Of a stretch of DNA of 64,000 bases, positions 41,902 through 52,567 are shown piece by piece. The translations under genes were made by a program, and so were the position numbers. The stretch spans positions 248,001 through 312,000 of the forward strand of contig JAYKXP010000051.1 of the NCBI GenBank assembly GCA_037176845.1, in the 5' to 3' direction. The notes beneath the pieces were generated by a model. The model had not been told where the DNA came from. It ran no database searches and saw only the letters and a list, made by a program, of their open reading frames with translations. This DNA is from Paramarasmius palmivorus (lineage: Eukaryota > Basidiomycota > Agaricomycetes > Agaricales > Marasmiaceae). Position 1 is the first letter of the stretch, and the number at the start of each line of letters is the position of its first letter.

Positions 41902-43277
41902 ATGACCGCCCCTCTTGATAATGCCAACAACGCCGACACACCTTCCTCTGCAATAATGGCTTCCAGTTCCACAACGAAACTGAGCCCATCTTCTCAACAG
42001 AACTCGCCAAAAAAGCCTGCGGTAGCGCGTGTTATCAATCAAGAAGGAATAGCTCTTTTGAAAGGTGCCATCGTCATTCACCTCTCAATGGTGGACATGA
42101 AACTAATGGCATCCAAACAGATATATTCCATAAGCAAAACATCAAGAGTCCGAAAGGCGAACAGCTCAATGATATTTTGAAACAAGTACAGGTACGAGTT
42201 TTAAATCTACCTGTGAGCACGTTCCCTTTGACAACCACGCTTTCAGGCGATACCTGGCTGTGAAAACTACAAGCGCAATAATCTACATACCTGGTTCTAT
42301 AATGAGAGAGGAGAACGAAAACGGCGTGCTGGTAGTACAAAAGAGAAGAAAGGCACGGAGGATTCGGGTTCAGCGGCTCAGGATGGGCATGAAGTTGAGA
42401 CTCTCTCAACTTCAAGTAAGAAGCGAAAGGCACCTCAAGAGAAAGCGAATGGGGATAGTGCATCAACAGCGACCAAAAGGCAGCGCTCAAGTGCAAAAGA
42501 AGTTTCGGAACCACCCCACAGCGATCTCCAATCCCAACAGCCGAGAGTGGTGAAGAAGAAACTCGATAGTGACCAAGTATCAGGTTCGTTCATCGAATAC
42601 TTTCCCAATTGCATTGCACTAAAGCACGGCAGGTCCCCAAGAGCTTACCACCGCAGACGCGTCACGGCTGTCGAAAGTATTCTACGAAAGCGATCGCGTC
42701 CCTAATCAAGCCACCATACTTACTTGGTCGAACGCCCTGAACATCTCGTTCGACCTAATCAATCGCTGGGTACTCGCGGAACAGCAGAAATTGGGTTCGC
42801 TTGGATCGCGGGATGCACCAGTCCAACAGCCCGGCACCTCATCGCCACTCCTTTTACACCCAGCTGCACAAACAGCGCCCCGTGCTCCCGTTTCCCGACC
42901 AAAACCAAAGCCTACATCGGCGTCTGGGTCTATCTCTACACCTCTTGCGAATGTCAGCTCACCGACGCAACAAGCAAGCGTTAGTACCAACTCTGGCTCC
43001 TCCAATTCTACTCCTTCAGCCAGCTCGACTCCTGTCCCACGGGTCGGCGACTGTTCTGCTTTCAAGACCGACATCAATGTTGTTCTTGCTGGCTTGAAGA
43101 AGAAACTCAAGATTCCAGAAGACGAGTTCGAGGCGATGATGTCGATATATGGAAGGGACTTGTTACAGAACACTAAGGTGACGTCTCAGCCACCTATACA
43201 TCTTGCAAGTATGTCCGATTCTGGTGTAGGCTTGGAGTGGATCTCATTGACGTGACGATTTTTACTTACCAGGCTAG
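41902..43277 (+). CDS. homeobox-like transcription factor
   Basis: The start ATG at 41902 follows a stretch without another ATG in frame. A first homeodomain-like block has QLNDILKQVQ and, after an intron, NYKRNNLHTWFYNERGERK; WFxNxR with a basic end is typical of recognition helix 3. A second HTH-like block has SRLSKVFYESDRVPNQATIL, then NALNISFDLINRWV. Between them is a Ser/Lys/Pro-rich stretch with a nuclear KKRKAP signal; a Ser/Pro-rich linker and helix FKTDINVVLAGLKKKLKIPE follow. The final splice, GTATGT at about 43210 to the acceptor at 43272, ends the protein at 43277; otherwise the frame ends at 43255. Not a mating-type HD pair on present evidence. Confidence 0.6.
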
Positions 43278-44039
43278 ATGGTCTTGTTTGCTTTCGATCT
43301 TGTCGACGGCCCTTGGAGGTGGAGCGTACTGTCATGTATGTAGGTTATGGGCGGCTTCCCATGGAAGAAGCCCTAGTCATGCGAGGACACTTCAAGTTCT
43401 ACTTTAGGTATTCACACCCTCGTCGTGTTGATGAACGTGTATTGATATAAGTAGGTTCTCATGATTAATTTCAAACCATGCAACAAGTACCATTTTAAGC
43501 GATGCTACTTCAAGTTCACCCCGAGTCGCAGACTAAATCGATGACATTGAGTTAGCACTAACCAGGGCTGAAGCGCTGAATATACAGTGGAATTCTTGAC
43601 CACAATTTGGGGTCGCTACGGTGCGAACTAGCTCGAGTTCCATGAGGTGACCCTGCATGAACGTTATTGATTGAAGGCATGGCCTTACTGCATGATGTTT
43701 CTCATACTCGAACACAACAAGTGTTATAGATCTATGTTCCGACATGTTCGCTAGGTAAATGTAGGTTTCGTGTAGGTAGATTTGTATCGGTACATTCACT
43801 TTACAGGCGTTATTGAGCTACGCGAGTCTGTGGCGTTTCGTGAAGTTTTAACTTTAATCATGCATCTTACCCATGACCACGGTTCGTACCACACCTGAGG
43901 TCTAAGCAAAATAACAGTCAATGGTTTACGGCTCGCGTCAGGTCAACGGTGCAATGCGTAACATTTTTCCAGCCACAATACTAAATACATCAGTCGCATT
44001 CGTCCCTAACAAAAGTAACAATAACCAAATGCGTAGCGC
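43278..44039. other. spacer before the Cys-rich peptide gene
   Basis: No gene or repeat recognised. Confidence 0.4.
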
Positions 44040-44433
44040 TTAGCAGCTGAGCTTGCCGCACTGCTGGCAACTCTTGCGAACGCCATAGTCGCAGGTCTTT
44101 CCGGTGCTTTTGTTGCACTCGAAGACGTGCCCGTTGGTGCAGGCCTTGTTGATGGATTCATTGCCGCAAAACTGGCCTTGCACCTTGTTGCAGATGCACT
44201 TGGACGCGACGCAGGCCCTCTAGATTTTAAAACGAGGTGAGGAGAGTGGTGTGGATTAGTAGAGAGGTACCCACAGCGTCCAATTCACGTTCTTCGATAG
44301 CAGGAGCGGGCCCAGCCTCAAGAGCCGCCACGGCAGCAGCGAGGGCAAAGATGGTAGCAAAGACAGCGGTGAACTAGAACGTAGTGTCAATGGACGGTCT
44401 CTTGCTAGTTAGAGTAGGATACCCTACCTTCAT
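44040..44433 (-). CDS. small secreted protein with ten cysteines
   Basis: Three exons (44433-44428, 44373-44275, 44219-44040) with clean GT-AG borders and exact phase give 94 residues. The 2-codon first exon (MK) joins FTAVFATIFALAAAVAA, a signal peptide. A short prosegment EAGPAPAIEERELDA follows. The mature part has ten Cys in 59 residues with CVASKCIC, CNKSTGKTCDYG and SCQQCGKLSC, all likely disulfides. Even Cys count and small size suggest a stable secreted peptide. The tiny first exon hides it from simple ORF calls. Role unknown; antimicrobial peptide or fruiting/effector protein are possible. Confidence 0.75.
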
Positions 44434-46215
44434 CGTGGATCGTTGAAGAGGTGCGTAAGACTTGGAGTGAGCAGTAGAAGTAGTTGTTTGTACTGAAGAA
44501 AAATGCTGGAATTACTCACCTTTTATACATTTCAGGAGCCAGGAAACCATAACCAGAGGTCAATGTTCAGCTAGAATTTACGTCCAGTTTTGGTCTGGAT
44601 GGAGCGACCGCCACAGTGGATGAACAATGGGCGCGGCATCAACCCTATTCTTGGATCATGTTACCTCAAATCGCGGTGCATTTTTGACAGGCCTCGACAG
44701 TTGCAATCAAAAGGGAGGTACGTAGGGGCCTGGCAGCACTGTAAACTTGATTGGTTAAATGAAATTCAACGTGTTAGAAACCTGAATCACCTTGAACACT
44801 TCAGCGTCTGTTGCTATGGGTATACTTTTCTGCGGCTCTCTTAGTCTAATTGCAAGCAAGCCATGTAGCGGCCTGAGTTGTTCAGAAGAAGAGAAAAGGA
44901 AAACGTTCATCTTGCTAGTCTTCGCGAAAAGCACGGCGATGTTAGCCGTACTCTTTCATGTGACGAAGGGTAAAACATACCTTCTGACCCTGAAGCACTC
45001 CTCAGTGCTCCTGGCTAGAAAAGATCGAACTGAAAGGGCTAAGCGGCGGCCAGGATGGTAAGTGTAGAGCGCATCTGGGTAGATGACAGCTGATGTGTTG
45101 ATGCGACGCGAGTAGAGCCTTTTGGGGGGCAAAGGCCTAAATTTGGCACAAAACTGGTAGGCAATCAAGCTAAATCCGTGATCGACAATGGAGGACGAGG
45201 GCGTCACTTGGCACAATGTGTCAAGAAGTTGGGTCAGGCAATGCTACTTCGGGAAAAACCATGGCGAATAGTCGTCGCATCTGTTCAGATGTCAACTGGC
45301 TATACATCACTTAAGAGTTTTAAGAGTTTGACATTGCCTGCCAGAATGAACGAGTCCGTTTTTGAAAATGAAAATTACTGGTGCACCAAGGAATGACCTT
45401 CAGACAATATGTCGACTCAGAAATTCGCGAACTTGAGCCTGAAGACTGGATCATGATAAGAGGACTGAAGTCTATGAATCCTGAGACATTCATGAGAGGT
45501 TCTCAAACTTGAAGGTATAGTTTGACAAGATCCAAGCACACACCAGCCTGAGATGGTCTAGGTACCTTCTGGAGCCTCTCACCAGGCTACGGGTTCGAGT
45601 TCCCATCTATCAAGTATTCTTGAGTATCTTCTTGTTAGCCATATGTTGCCTTTTCATGTGGGTTAAGTGCCTTTCACAAAGACGAGAGGTGCTGAGGGGG
45701 TCCATGACCTCGTTGATCATTGTGGTTTGGTGGAAAGCATTGGCGCGTACGCCTTGATTTCGCCGTCCGGACTCCGGACCGCCGTTGGCGCCTCAGTGAA
45801 TTCAATCAGTGACGCATCACGTGGCTACCACTCACTGATCGCAGGAATCAGTGTTCACTCATTCTTTCCTTCCAAGTTCCACGTCTGAAATGCACTGTGC
45901 ATCCGCGAGGACGCTCAGAAGCACTTCAAATTTGGCTAGACCTCACGGACTAGTCCGCTTATAGCATCATCTCTAGGTGCAACATGTGTTGCTACGTTAG
46001 GAAGAAGCTCTAGATCTACCAGTTGGTTTCATGCGTCAAGTGAAGTTTCACTGGGGGTGCTTCTCTTCTGGCGGATAGATCGAAAACCTCAGATAGTTGT
46101 CAAGAAGGCGGTATATAACCAACATATAGTTCTCTGAAGGTATCAAGCCCTGTTGAAGCCCTGTCTATTCTTTTTACTCACTCTAGTCGCTCTTTTTAAT
46201 CGCTCGTTTCAAATA
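44434..46215. other. long spacer with a tRNA-like patch
   Basis: No protein gene was recognised in nearly 1.8 kb. It has a tRNA-like patch (separate entry), and a short palindrome (CCGTCCGGACTCCGGACCG) near 45764-45782. It may be a degenerate insertion, but no repeats or target-site duplications were found. Confidence 0.4.
45548..45613 (+). repeat. tRNA-like patch, possible SINE relic
   Basis: GGTTCGAGTTCC resembles a B box, and TGGTCTAGGTACC about 35 bp upstream resembles an A box. The T stem can form, but the 5' and 3' acceptor ends pair poorly (about three to five of seven), and no complete anticodon stem was confirmed. It is therefore more like a degenerate tRNA or tRNA-derived SINE than a functional tRNA gene. 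Confidence 0.3.
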
Positions 46216-47498
46216 ATGCTGGGCTCGTCCTCCCAGAAGAAGGCAAGACCGCCTCCTATTCGCATCGTCCGCTATAATAAAGTGAGTCCTGTGACTTTTC
46301 TACTTGAGAGATACCACTTGCTAAACAGACACCAGTTTCACGCTGGCAGAGCCGTTGATAATTCATCTTCTACTCCAGCACATGCAACTTTTCAAGAGTT
46401 GATCCACCTATCCGGCTTCTCTACGGTCGATCATCCTCCTACACCCGTTTCTGCCGTCTCTTCGCGGACACTGAAAAGCTCTTGGGGATCTAATCCATGT
46501 ACACCCAGTCAACCCCGGTTCTTGCTGGAGCGGTCCCCCAGAACTGCATCAGAGGCATATAGCAGCGACGAGGACTATACCCGCTACTCACACCACTGGC
46601 CACCTCCGATACAGATCATGTCCGAATCGCGAGCGGTAGAAGCGACACAGAATCAGATACACTGCTACACGTTCCTCGTTCTCCGTACAAGCCAAAACCG
46701 CTCACTTGTCAAAGTCCTGTATACTCGTTGGGCTTTGACCTGGCTCTTCCCACACCATCACCACTTCGCTCACATTTTGGACACCCGACGCCTCCGCATA
46801 CTCATTGCGCAGAAACAGGACTCCCTAGCCCAGTGTACTCGTTAGGCGTCCACCTGGATCTTCCCAGTCCTTCACCGAATACTGCGCCAGTACAGCCTCC
46901 GCTTTCACCAAATCGCTTTACCTTACCCGATGGGTCCGTCGATTTCAGTGCCGAAGCTGCGGAAGTTTGGAGACTCCCTGCTCCAATTGAGCAAACCTCG
47001 TTAGGTACCCCAGACTTCACCGATCCGTTTGCGAACAACAGGCCTTTGAAGAGGCTCCCCAGGATTTCCCAGAAGGAGTTCAAGCCTCTTGCCAAGAGGG
47101 TCATCAAGTCATTCTCCCGGGAACGATTCAGAGCAAGAGTAGGAAGCGATGAGAACAAGCCTGATATCTCAGTCAGCCCCCGCCCGACAAAGGTCGCGAA
47201 GAGACAGAAGTTCGTCGCCGCGAAACCCTTGGTGATGACACCGAATCGGAATCAGAACAAAGCCCCGGCTGAATCCTTCTTGGACCTTTCTCCGCATGAG
47301 ACCTCGGGGATGTCTTCCGCCGAGCAGCGCATGCTACGGTTGATGAAGGTGTTGTTTTCTGATGTAGAATATGCGGAGGTGAAGAGGGAGCGAGATGAAT
47401 CGGAGCTCCCTGCAAGACCGACCTGCGTCCCCAGGAGGAAAACAGATGGATCTATTTTGTCGACCGACACGACGCCATCGGAAACGATCACTGTATGA
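46216..47498 (+). CDS. Ser/Pro-rich disordered protein, unknown function
   Basis: Starts MLGSSSQKKARPPPIRIVRY. The first intron joins in phase only with the second acceptor (...ACCAG, 54 nt). A second intron, 46636-46691 (56 nt), joins the first open frame to the second, which ends at 47498. The product has a repeated phrase, SPVYSLGFDLALPTPSP and SPVYSLGVHLDLPSPSP. The C-terminus has a basic stretch FKPLAKRVIKSFSRERFRAR, and after a Lys-rich segment, MSSAEQRMLRLMKVLFSDVE. Composition suggests a disordered regulator; nuclear location is possible. No family recognised. Confidence 0.6.
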
Positions 47499-48390
47499 AA
47501 TTAATGTCGAGTTACTACTCCGTATAGTAGAACGGATTCATTTAGTATAATCACATTTTTTAATCATGTTAATACTAGTAGCAGTTGTTTCGCTGTTCAA
47601 ACATGCACACCAATCACTTTCTTTCTGCATGATATATATCGGATCCCGGATATGAGAATCCTGTTGTGGCCCAATAGCCGTTGTAATTGGCATGTGAAAT
47701 CCCCGGAACGCGTCCAGGGGACACTCGATGAGTCGTAAACTCGTGACTCGAACTCGCCGAGATCAGTTATCTCACCGGCCGCAGGCCGTGTGATGTCATA
47801 GCCATCAAGCGGAAATTTGGCTAAGTACAAGACTACGACGACCGCGCAGCGGTCCCACTGCGCGAAGCGCCCCCTAGCTCCCCTACGCTGAGCGCAGCGA
47901 AGCGTCAGTTAGGGGTTCGGGGTTAGAGGGGGGGGGTGCAGGGGGGGGGAACGCCCCCGCAAGAAGGGTTAGGGGATTGAAGATATTTATAAGGGGGGGT
48001 GCGGGGGGGAACGCCCCGTGGTTAGGGGTTAGGGTTAGGGATTAGGCTTCCATGTATTTTAAAAGCTAAAATACAGCAGAATAGCTCAGAAATGTAGGTA
48101 TAACTATGTGGAACTAGGTTTTGACGACGCGACGCGTCGTGTCAGGTGAGTGGAAAAATGATGTCATTACGGTGATCTCGCCGTTATCTCTTATCAGTTT
48201 ACGACTCATCAAGTGTACTCTCGAACGCGTCTGCCGTGTTCTTGCCATCGCGTCGAAATCGACGTCATGGCCAACTCCTCTTTTCCCATTACTCTCATCT
48301 CGTTCAGGACGACACCCTAGCCTCCCGAGTTTCTCTGTTACCTGCTGGTATCTCTGGAAAAGCAATTAAAAAGAAGATTCGCTGTTCGCA
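47499..48390. other. spacer containing a G-rich telomere-like element
   Basis: Left and right parts have no gene. The centre is the G-rich, TTAGGG-containing element described separately. The right part (from about 48260) is the leader of the carrier gene. Confidence 0.5.
47850..48045. repeat. interstitial telomere-like, G-tract element
   Basis: Contains GTTAGGGGTTCGGGGTTAG, then two imperfect units: a G tract with GTGCAGGGGG and AACGCCCC (47931-47957), and a G tract with GTGCGGGGG and AACGCCCC (47991-48017). GTTAGGGGTTAGGGTTAGGG follows at about 48021-48040. Left of it lies a palindromic-like GC patch (GACCGCGCAGCGGTC, about 47838-47852). It is very unlike the surrounding sequence. Confidence 0.7.
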
Positions 48391-49569
48391 ATGACCTCGA
48401 CACTACCGCCGCTCGTGCAAGCATTGTCTGGCGCAATCGGTAGCGCCTCAGCTAATACGCTCACTTATCCTGTCGACTTGGCTACGGCTCGACTACAGCT
48501 TTCTCCCAGAAAGCTCAGTAGGCAAGGAGTATCAAAAAACGGTCTTTTAGAAGGTTGGAAGATACTTAGGAGAGTAATAAGGAGGTATGGTGTTGGTGCG
48601 TTGTACGATGGTATGGGGACAGATACTGGTGCTACAGTTATATCCAAGTACGTTCACGTATCCCGTATACGGCGCTGAGCTGACCTTTTATCGACGCATA
48701 GCTTTTTCTACTTTTACATATACTCCTTTCTACGAGACACAGTCTATAAACACCGACGATTGGCCTCTTCTAATCCGAAAAAGAAATCCATATCTGCACT
48801 TAGTTTACCCGAGGAGCTAATACTCGGATTCTTAGCTGGAGTTGCGTCTCGAGCGATCTCCACACCTCTGAGTATCATTACCCTGCGTTTGCAGACCGAG
48901 AGGGATTCATCCTCTACGCCCCCTTCATCACCTTCCAGTGAAACATCGAGCAAAAGTGTGCTACGTGCAGACAATGCGTCGGGCATTGTGGCTGTAGTGA
49001 AGAAGATATATGATGAAGATGGTTTGACAGGGTTCTGGAAAGGTTTGCGTTACTATGGCTGCCTCAACCTAAATCTAATACTCGTATACTAAAGGGTTCT
49101 CGACGACGGCGTTGTTATGTCTCAACCCCTCATTGACACTATCCCTATTCCAAGTGTTTCGTCGTATATTGGCTCTCACAAAACGCAATCGGGCAGGTGG
49201 CCTGGTAGATCCGACTCCGGGAGAAGCGTTTATTGGGGGTGCTGTTGCAAGTTCGATAGGTACGTTATTCTACTGTCGGAAGACTAGATAGTCCGCTAAC
49301 TACCGGATTATGCAGCTTCTGCGTTGCTCTATCCATTAATACTGGCCAAAACACGGCTCCAGGCTGCTCGAAAACAGGCAGGGAACGCTAGGCCGAGTCT
49401 GCTGTCTGTGCTGGAGGATGCGGAGACAAAAGGAGAGCTATACCAAGGATTGGAGATGCAAATATTGAAAGGATTCGTAAACCAAGGAGTGACGTTCCTC
49501 GTCAAGGGCAGGATTGAGCAGATGATTGTCAACGAGTACCTGAGACGTAGAGGGCTGAAGAGGGGGTAA
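48391..49569 (+). CDS. mitochondrial carrier family protein, peroxisomal adenine nucleotide type
   Basis: Six-TM SLC25-type carrier. The first repeat has TYPVDLATARLQLS (PxD/E motif as PVD). The second has AGVASRAISTPLSIITLRLQ and GFWKG. The third has SALLYPLILAKTRLQAARKQ (PxxxxKTRLQ) and LYQGLEMQILKGFVNQG. The second repeat's PLSIITLRLQ replaces the usual acidic residue after Pro, as in PMP34/ANT1-type carriers. Four exons, with introns after NTLTY...ISN, KG and SSI. An ATP/AMP exchange across the peroxisome membrane is the closest reading; subtype is less certain than family. Confidence 0.8.
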
Positions 49570-49760
49570 ATGTAGCATCCATGTATCCTATCGTATCTCA
49601 GCGCAATGTGAGACTGGAATTCTCAGAACGTCGTTGCGCAAGAACCGGGCACCTCGGCCCGAGGTCAGACGCAAGTGGCCTGCCACTCTTGCCGCAACCT
49701 TTTTGTCTTCCACTTTCATGTCCCTTTCACGCTGACCTACGACACTTCTTTGACGACCCA

Positions 49761-51452
49761 ATGCCAGCCTCGAAATCTTTGCTCCAATCTCCTAATTACG
49801 CTTCTGCATCTCGTTCACGCCTTCAAGCTCTTTATTCCGACTTTTCGCGACAGAAACACTCAAATACTGCCTCTTACCAATCCAAAGTAGAATGGTGGCG
49901 ACATACACTCGAGTGGTATCTCTGTGAACAATCAGACGTTTTTGTTCTGCACTACGGACCAAGCTTAACTGAGAATCTGAGAGTGGAAGGCGTGGGCAAA
50001 CCGATAGGCCTCGGTGCAGTCATTGTAAGTCTTTCTCTGACATTCTTCTCTTTATTCCTGCGTCGGTTGCATGATTTGGCTCACTTGCTATAGTAAAGAC
50101 TGAATTACAAACTCCTACACCTACACTTCCGGCGATACTCCCTCTGGCAACTTTCCTATCGACACCCAACTCGCTTTATGCTTCGAGATCCGCTTTATCA
50201 TATGTCACGGCCGTGCCTTCATTCATTCTCTCGTATGCAGTGGGGAAACCATTATGGTGGGCGCTAGAACAAGTCGGTGTGGTTGGGGAGGATAGTATCA
50301 CAAGTTCCATTACGAACACGTTCTCCTCCAGTCGTTCTTCAAACCAAACGCCAGCAGACTTCGTCTTTCTCAGCCTAGTCGAGAAGACGGGGCGGAGTAT
50401 AATAGAACGACAAAGAGAAAGGGCTGGTATGGGACCTGGAGATGCGTTGTATACGTTCGACAGCTTCCGAAGCGAGTTCGGGAATTGTCTTCCTCGGCAC
50501 AGGACCGGTGAAGGTGAAGAGAACGATAGTATGAGCGAGTTGGACATGAAGGTGGTTTTGCGGTACCTGGAAAGGGATAAAGGTGTCGTGGTGGTGGATA
50601 AAGACGTAAGTAGCTAATAGCCCACTCATCTCGTTTGAAAGCTGATGACTTTGGACTCAGGCGGTGAAATTCATAGAAGTACGCAGTCTAGCCGACAAGG
50701 ACAGGCAGATTACTTCCGTGGATCGTGGTATCCTCGAGCTCAAGTCTGCAGTTGATAATTTACGACGGCAGACTCTGAACATCCAGAGCAAGATTGAAGA
50801 GTCAGCAATGGTTTTCTTGTCTGTTATCACACCGTCCTAACCCTTATCTTCCAGGTGTACATCGAAAGCTTCAGAGGCCGTCCGAAATAAACGAAAGTCG
50901 TTGGCCATGAGCTATTTACGTTCCCGGCACCAGTTAGAAGACCTGCTAAAGAAACGACTAGGAGCGTTGGAGAATTTAGAAGGCACTCTGATACAAGTCG
51001 AAGCAGCTGCTGGCGATATTGAGGTACTATTTCTTGCCTTCGGTCGGCTACGCCGCGCTAAACAAATATGGCTACAGATCGTAAATGCGTACAGCAACTC
51101 TACAGCAACCCTCAAGGCCATTCTATCGCATCCTTCGTTGCAACGAGAATCTATTGAGAAGACCATGGAAGCCATGGCCGAAGCCAACGCAGACGCGAAG
51201 GAAGTGGATGATGCGATCCGGTTTGGTGGCGATGTCGCTGTTGGCGTCAATGACACTATAGACGAAGATGAACTACAGGCAGAGTTGGAGGCACTGGCCA
51301 AGGAGGCGCAGTTAGAGAGCCGTGCGGATCGTGAAGCTGCGGAGCTACAAGGAAAGTTGGATGGTATCTCACTTTCACCCTCGAGCGATCCTCGCGCCGA
51401 AGCTGAGGCAGCGCCGGCGAGAGAAAAGCAGCCACAAGCGGTGATTGGGTGA
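49761..51452 (+). CDS. CHMP7-like ESCRT-III protein
   Basis: ESCRT-III factor that, in other eukaryotes, works with LEM2 in nuclear-envelope sealing. The N-terminal half (WWRHTLEWYLCEQSDVFVL) is a winged-helix-like part. The C-terminal Snf7 part has VKFIEVRSLADKDRQITSVD, NKRKSLAMSYLRSRHQLEDL and a helical tail with SIEKTMEAMAEANADAKEVD. It ends in a region with DEDELQAELEALAKEAQ, resembling a MIM motif. Start at 49761 (MPASKSLLQSPNYASASRSR). Introns need the ACTGAATT acceptor (AAAG) and a GTCAGC donor after KIE to keep phase. About 500 residues. Confidence 0.8.
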
Positions 51453-51862
51453 CACGATTTGTGACATGGGTCAATAGCTCGTCTTCTAAGGATAGTGATG
51501 CTGTTGTACTGGAGTAGAATATCCTTCCTTTCACATGCTAAGCAATGCAATACCCTTCGAAGGTACCGAGGAATATCCTTGGGTGCTCAACCCCTCAAGG
51601 AGAAAGAAGACGATAACTAGTGCCACAGTGCCACGGCTGTTGCTGGGTCTCGGCACATCCCGAAGGGGTATTTACTCTTTGCGATCGCGAAATCTGTTAT
51701 TCCCAATGTCCTCCGTTGACACAAGCTTACAGCCACCGCTCATACGCAGTTCTATGCCTTCCCAAGAAAAGGAAGTCGCTCAGTCACCCACACTCAGTGA
51801 TACACATCGCTCATGTCGGTGAGGCTCCTCACCTTCTTCCCAATACCCCTAATTTAACGACG
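51453..51862. other. spacer between CHMP7-like gene and the small membrane protein
   Basis: No gene recognised. Confidence 0.4.
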
Positions 51863-52252
51863 ATGCCAGCAGACGCATCTCACAAATCCCGACGACCCTT
51901 GTATGGATACTTCATACTGATGTGGATATCGGGTGCTATTTTCCTCGCCGCCGTTTTTCTCAGCGTGACCTTCGCCCCCAAGAACGATGTTACGCACATC
52001 CTCCTCCAAATCATATTCAAAATCTCGTTTATCATTGCCTTCCTCGGTGTGTTGTGTGCTGGTGTATTGACCCCTGAGTATGTCTACAGAGAAGAGGACG
52101 TAGCAGATGGGGAAGCCACTGACACACACACCGCAACCTTGCGTCGCATTCGTCGGATCCCTGTGGTTCTTGTGATCCTCTCTGGATGTATGCTCACGAT
52201 AGGAGCTGGGATAGGTTTGGGTGACATTGCATATCAGCGGTGGTTCGAGTGA
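51863..52252 (+). CDS. small three-TM membrane protein, unknown function
   Basis: A single exon of 129 residues. Hydrophobic segments: GYFILMWISGAIFLAAVFLS, LLQIIFKISFIIAFLGVLCA and VVLVILSGCMLTIGAGIGL. The N-terminus is basic (SHKSRRPLYG) and there is an acidic loop (YREEDVADGEATDT). Similar layout and a matching GVLC patch in the protein at 32078-32595 suggest distant paralogues. The product is likely in an intracellular or plasma membrane. No family recognised. Confidence 0.65.
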   Translation: MPADASHKSRRPLYGYFILMWISGAIFLAAVFLSVTFAPKNDVTHILLQIIFKISFIIAFLGVLCAGVLTPEYVYREEDVADGEATDTHTATLRRIRRIPVVLVILSGCMLTIGAGIGLGDIAYQRWFE

Positions 52253-52567
52253 TGTTAGACGTTGGAATGGGCTTTGTTTAACCAGTCATATCTCCTTACT
52301 CAAGCTTGCTCCTGTCATTCTTCGTATAGGTGTTTGTACTCCTTCTAAATCTCCAATGTTTGATTGATGCTGGATCAACGCCGCGCAGCCCCGCGTGGGC
52401 TAAGGAAGGTTGGACGCTCACGCTGAAGTCGAAAGGTAACCGCGAGCAAGAGAAAATAAGCACAAACCATGATTTGTTGATACAGTTTGGACTACAACAT
52501 CCTACTTCTACATGGTGCGCAATGTAATACACTTACATAGTAATCCAATGAGTCCCAGATGAATGTG
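52253..52567. other. spacer, convergent 3' ends
   Basis: Separates two convergent genes. No gene or repeat was seen. Confidence 0.4.

Noticed and set aside
41902..43277. Mating-type HD1/HD2 locus
   Set aside because: Only one homeobox-like gene and no mtMIP or divergent partner nearby.
45548..45613. Functional tRNA gene
   Set aside because: Acceptor stem pairs poorly and a full cloverleaf was not confirmed.
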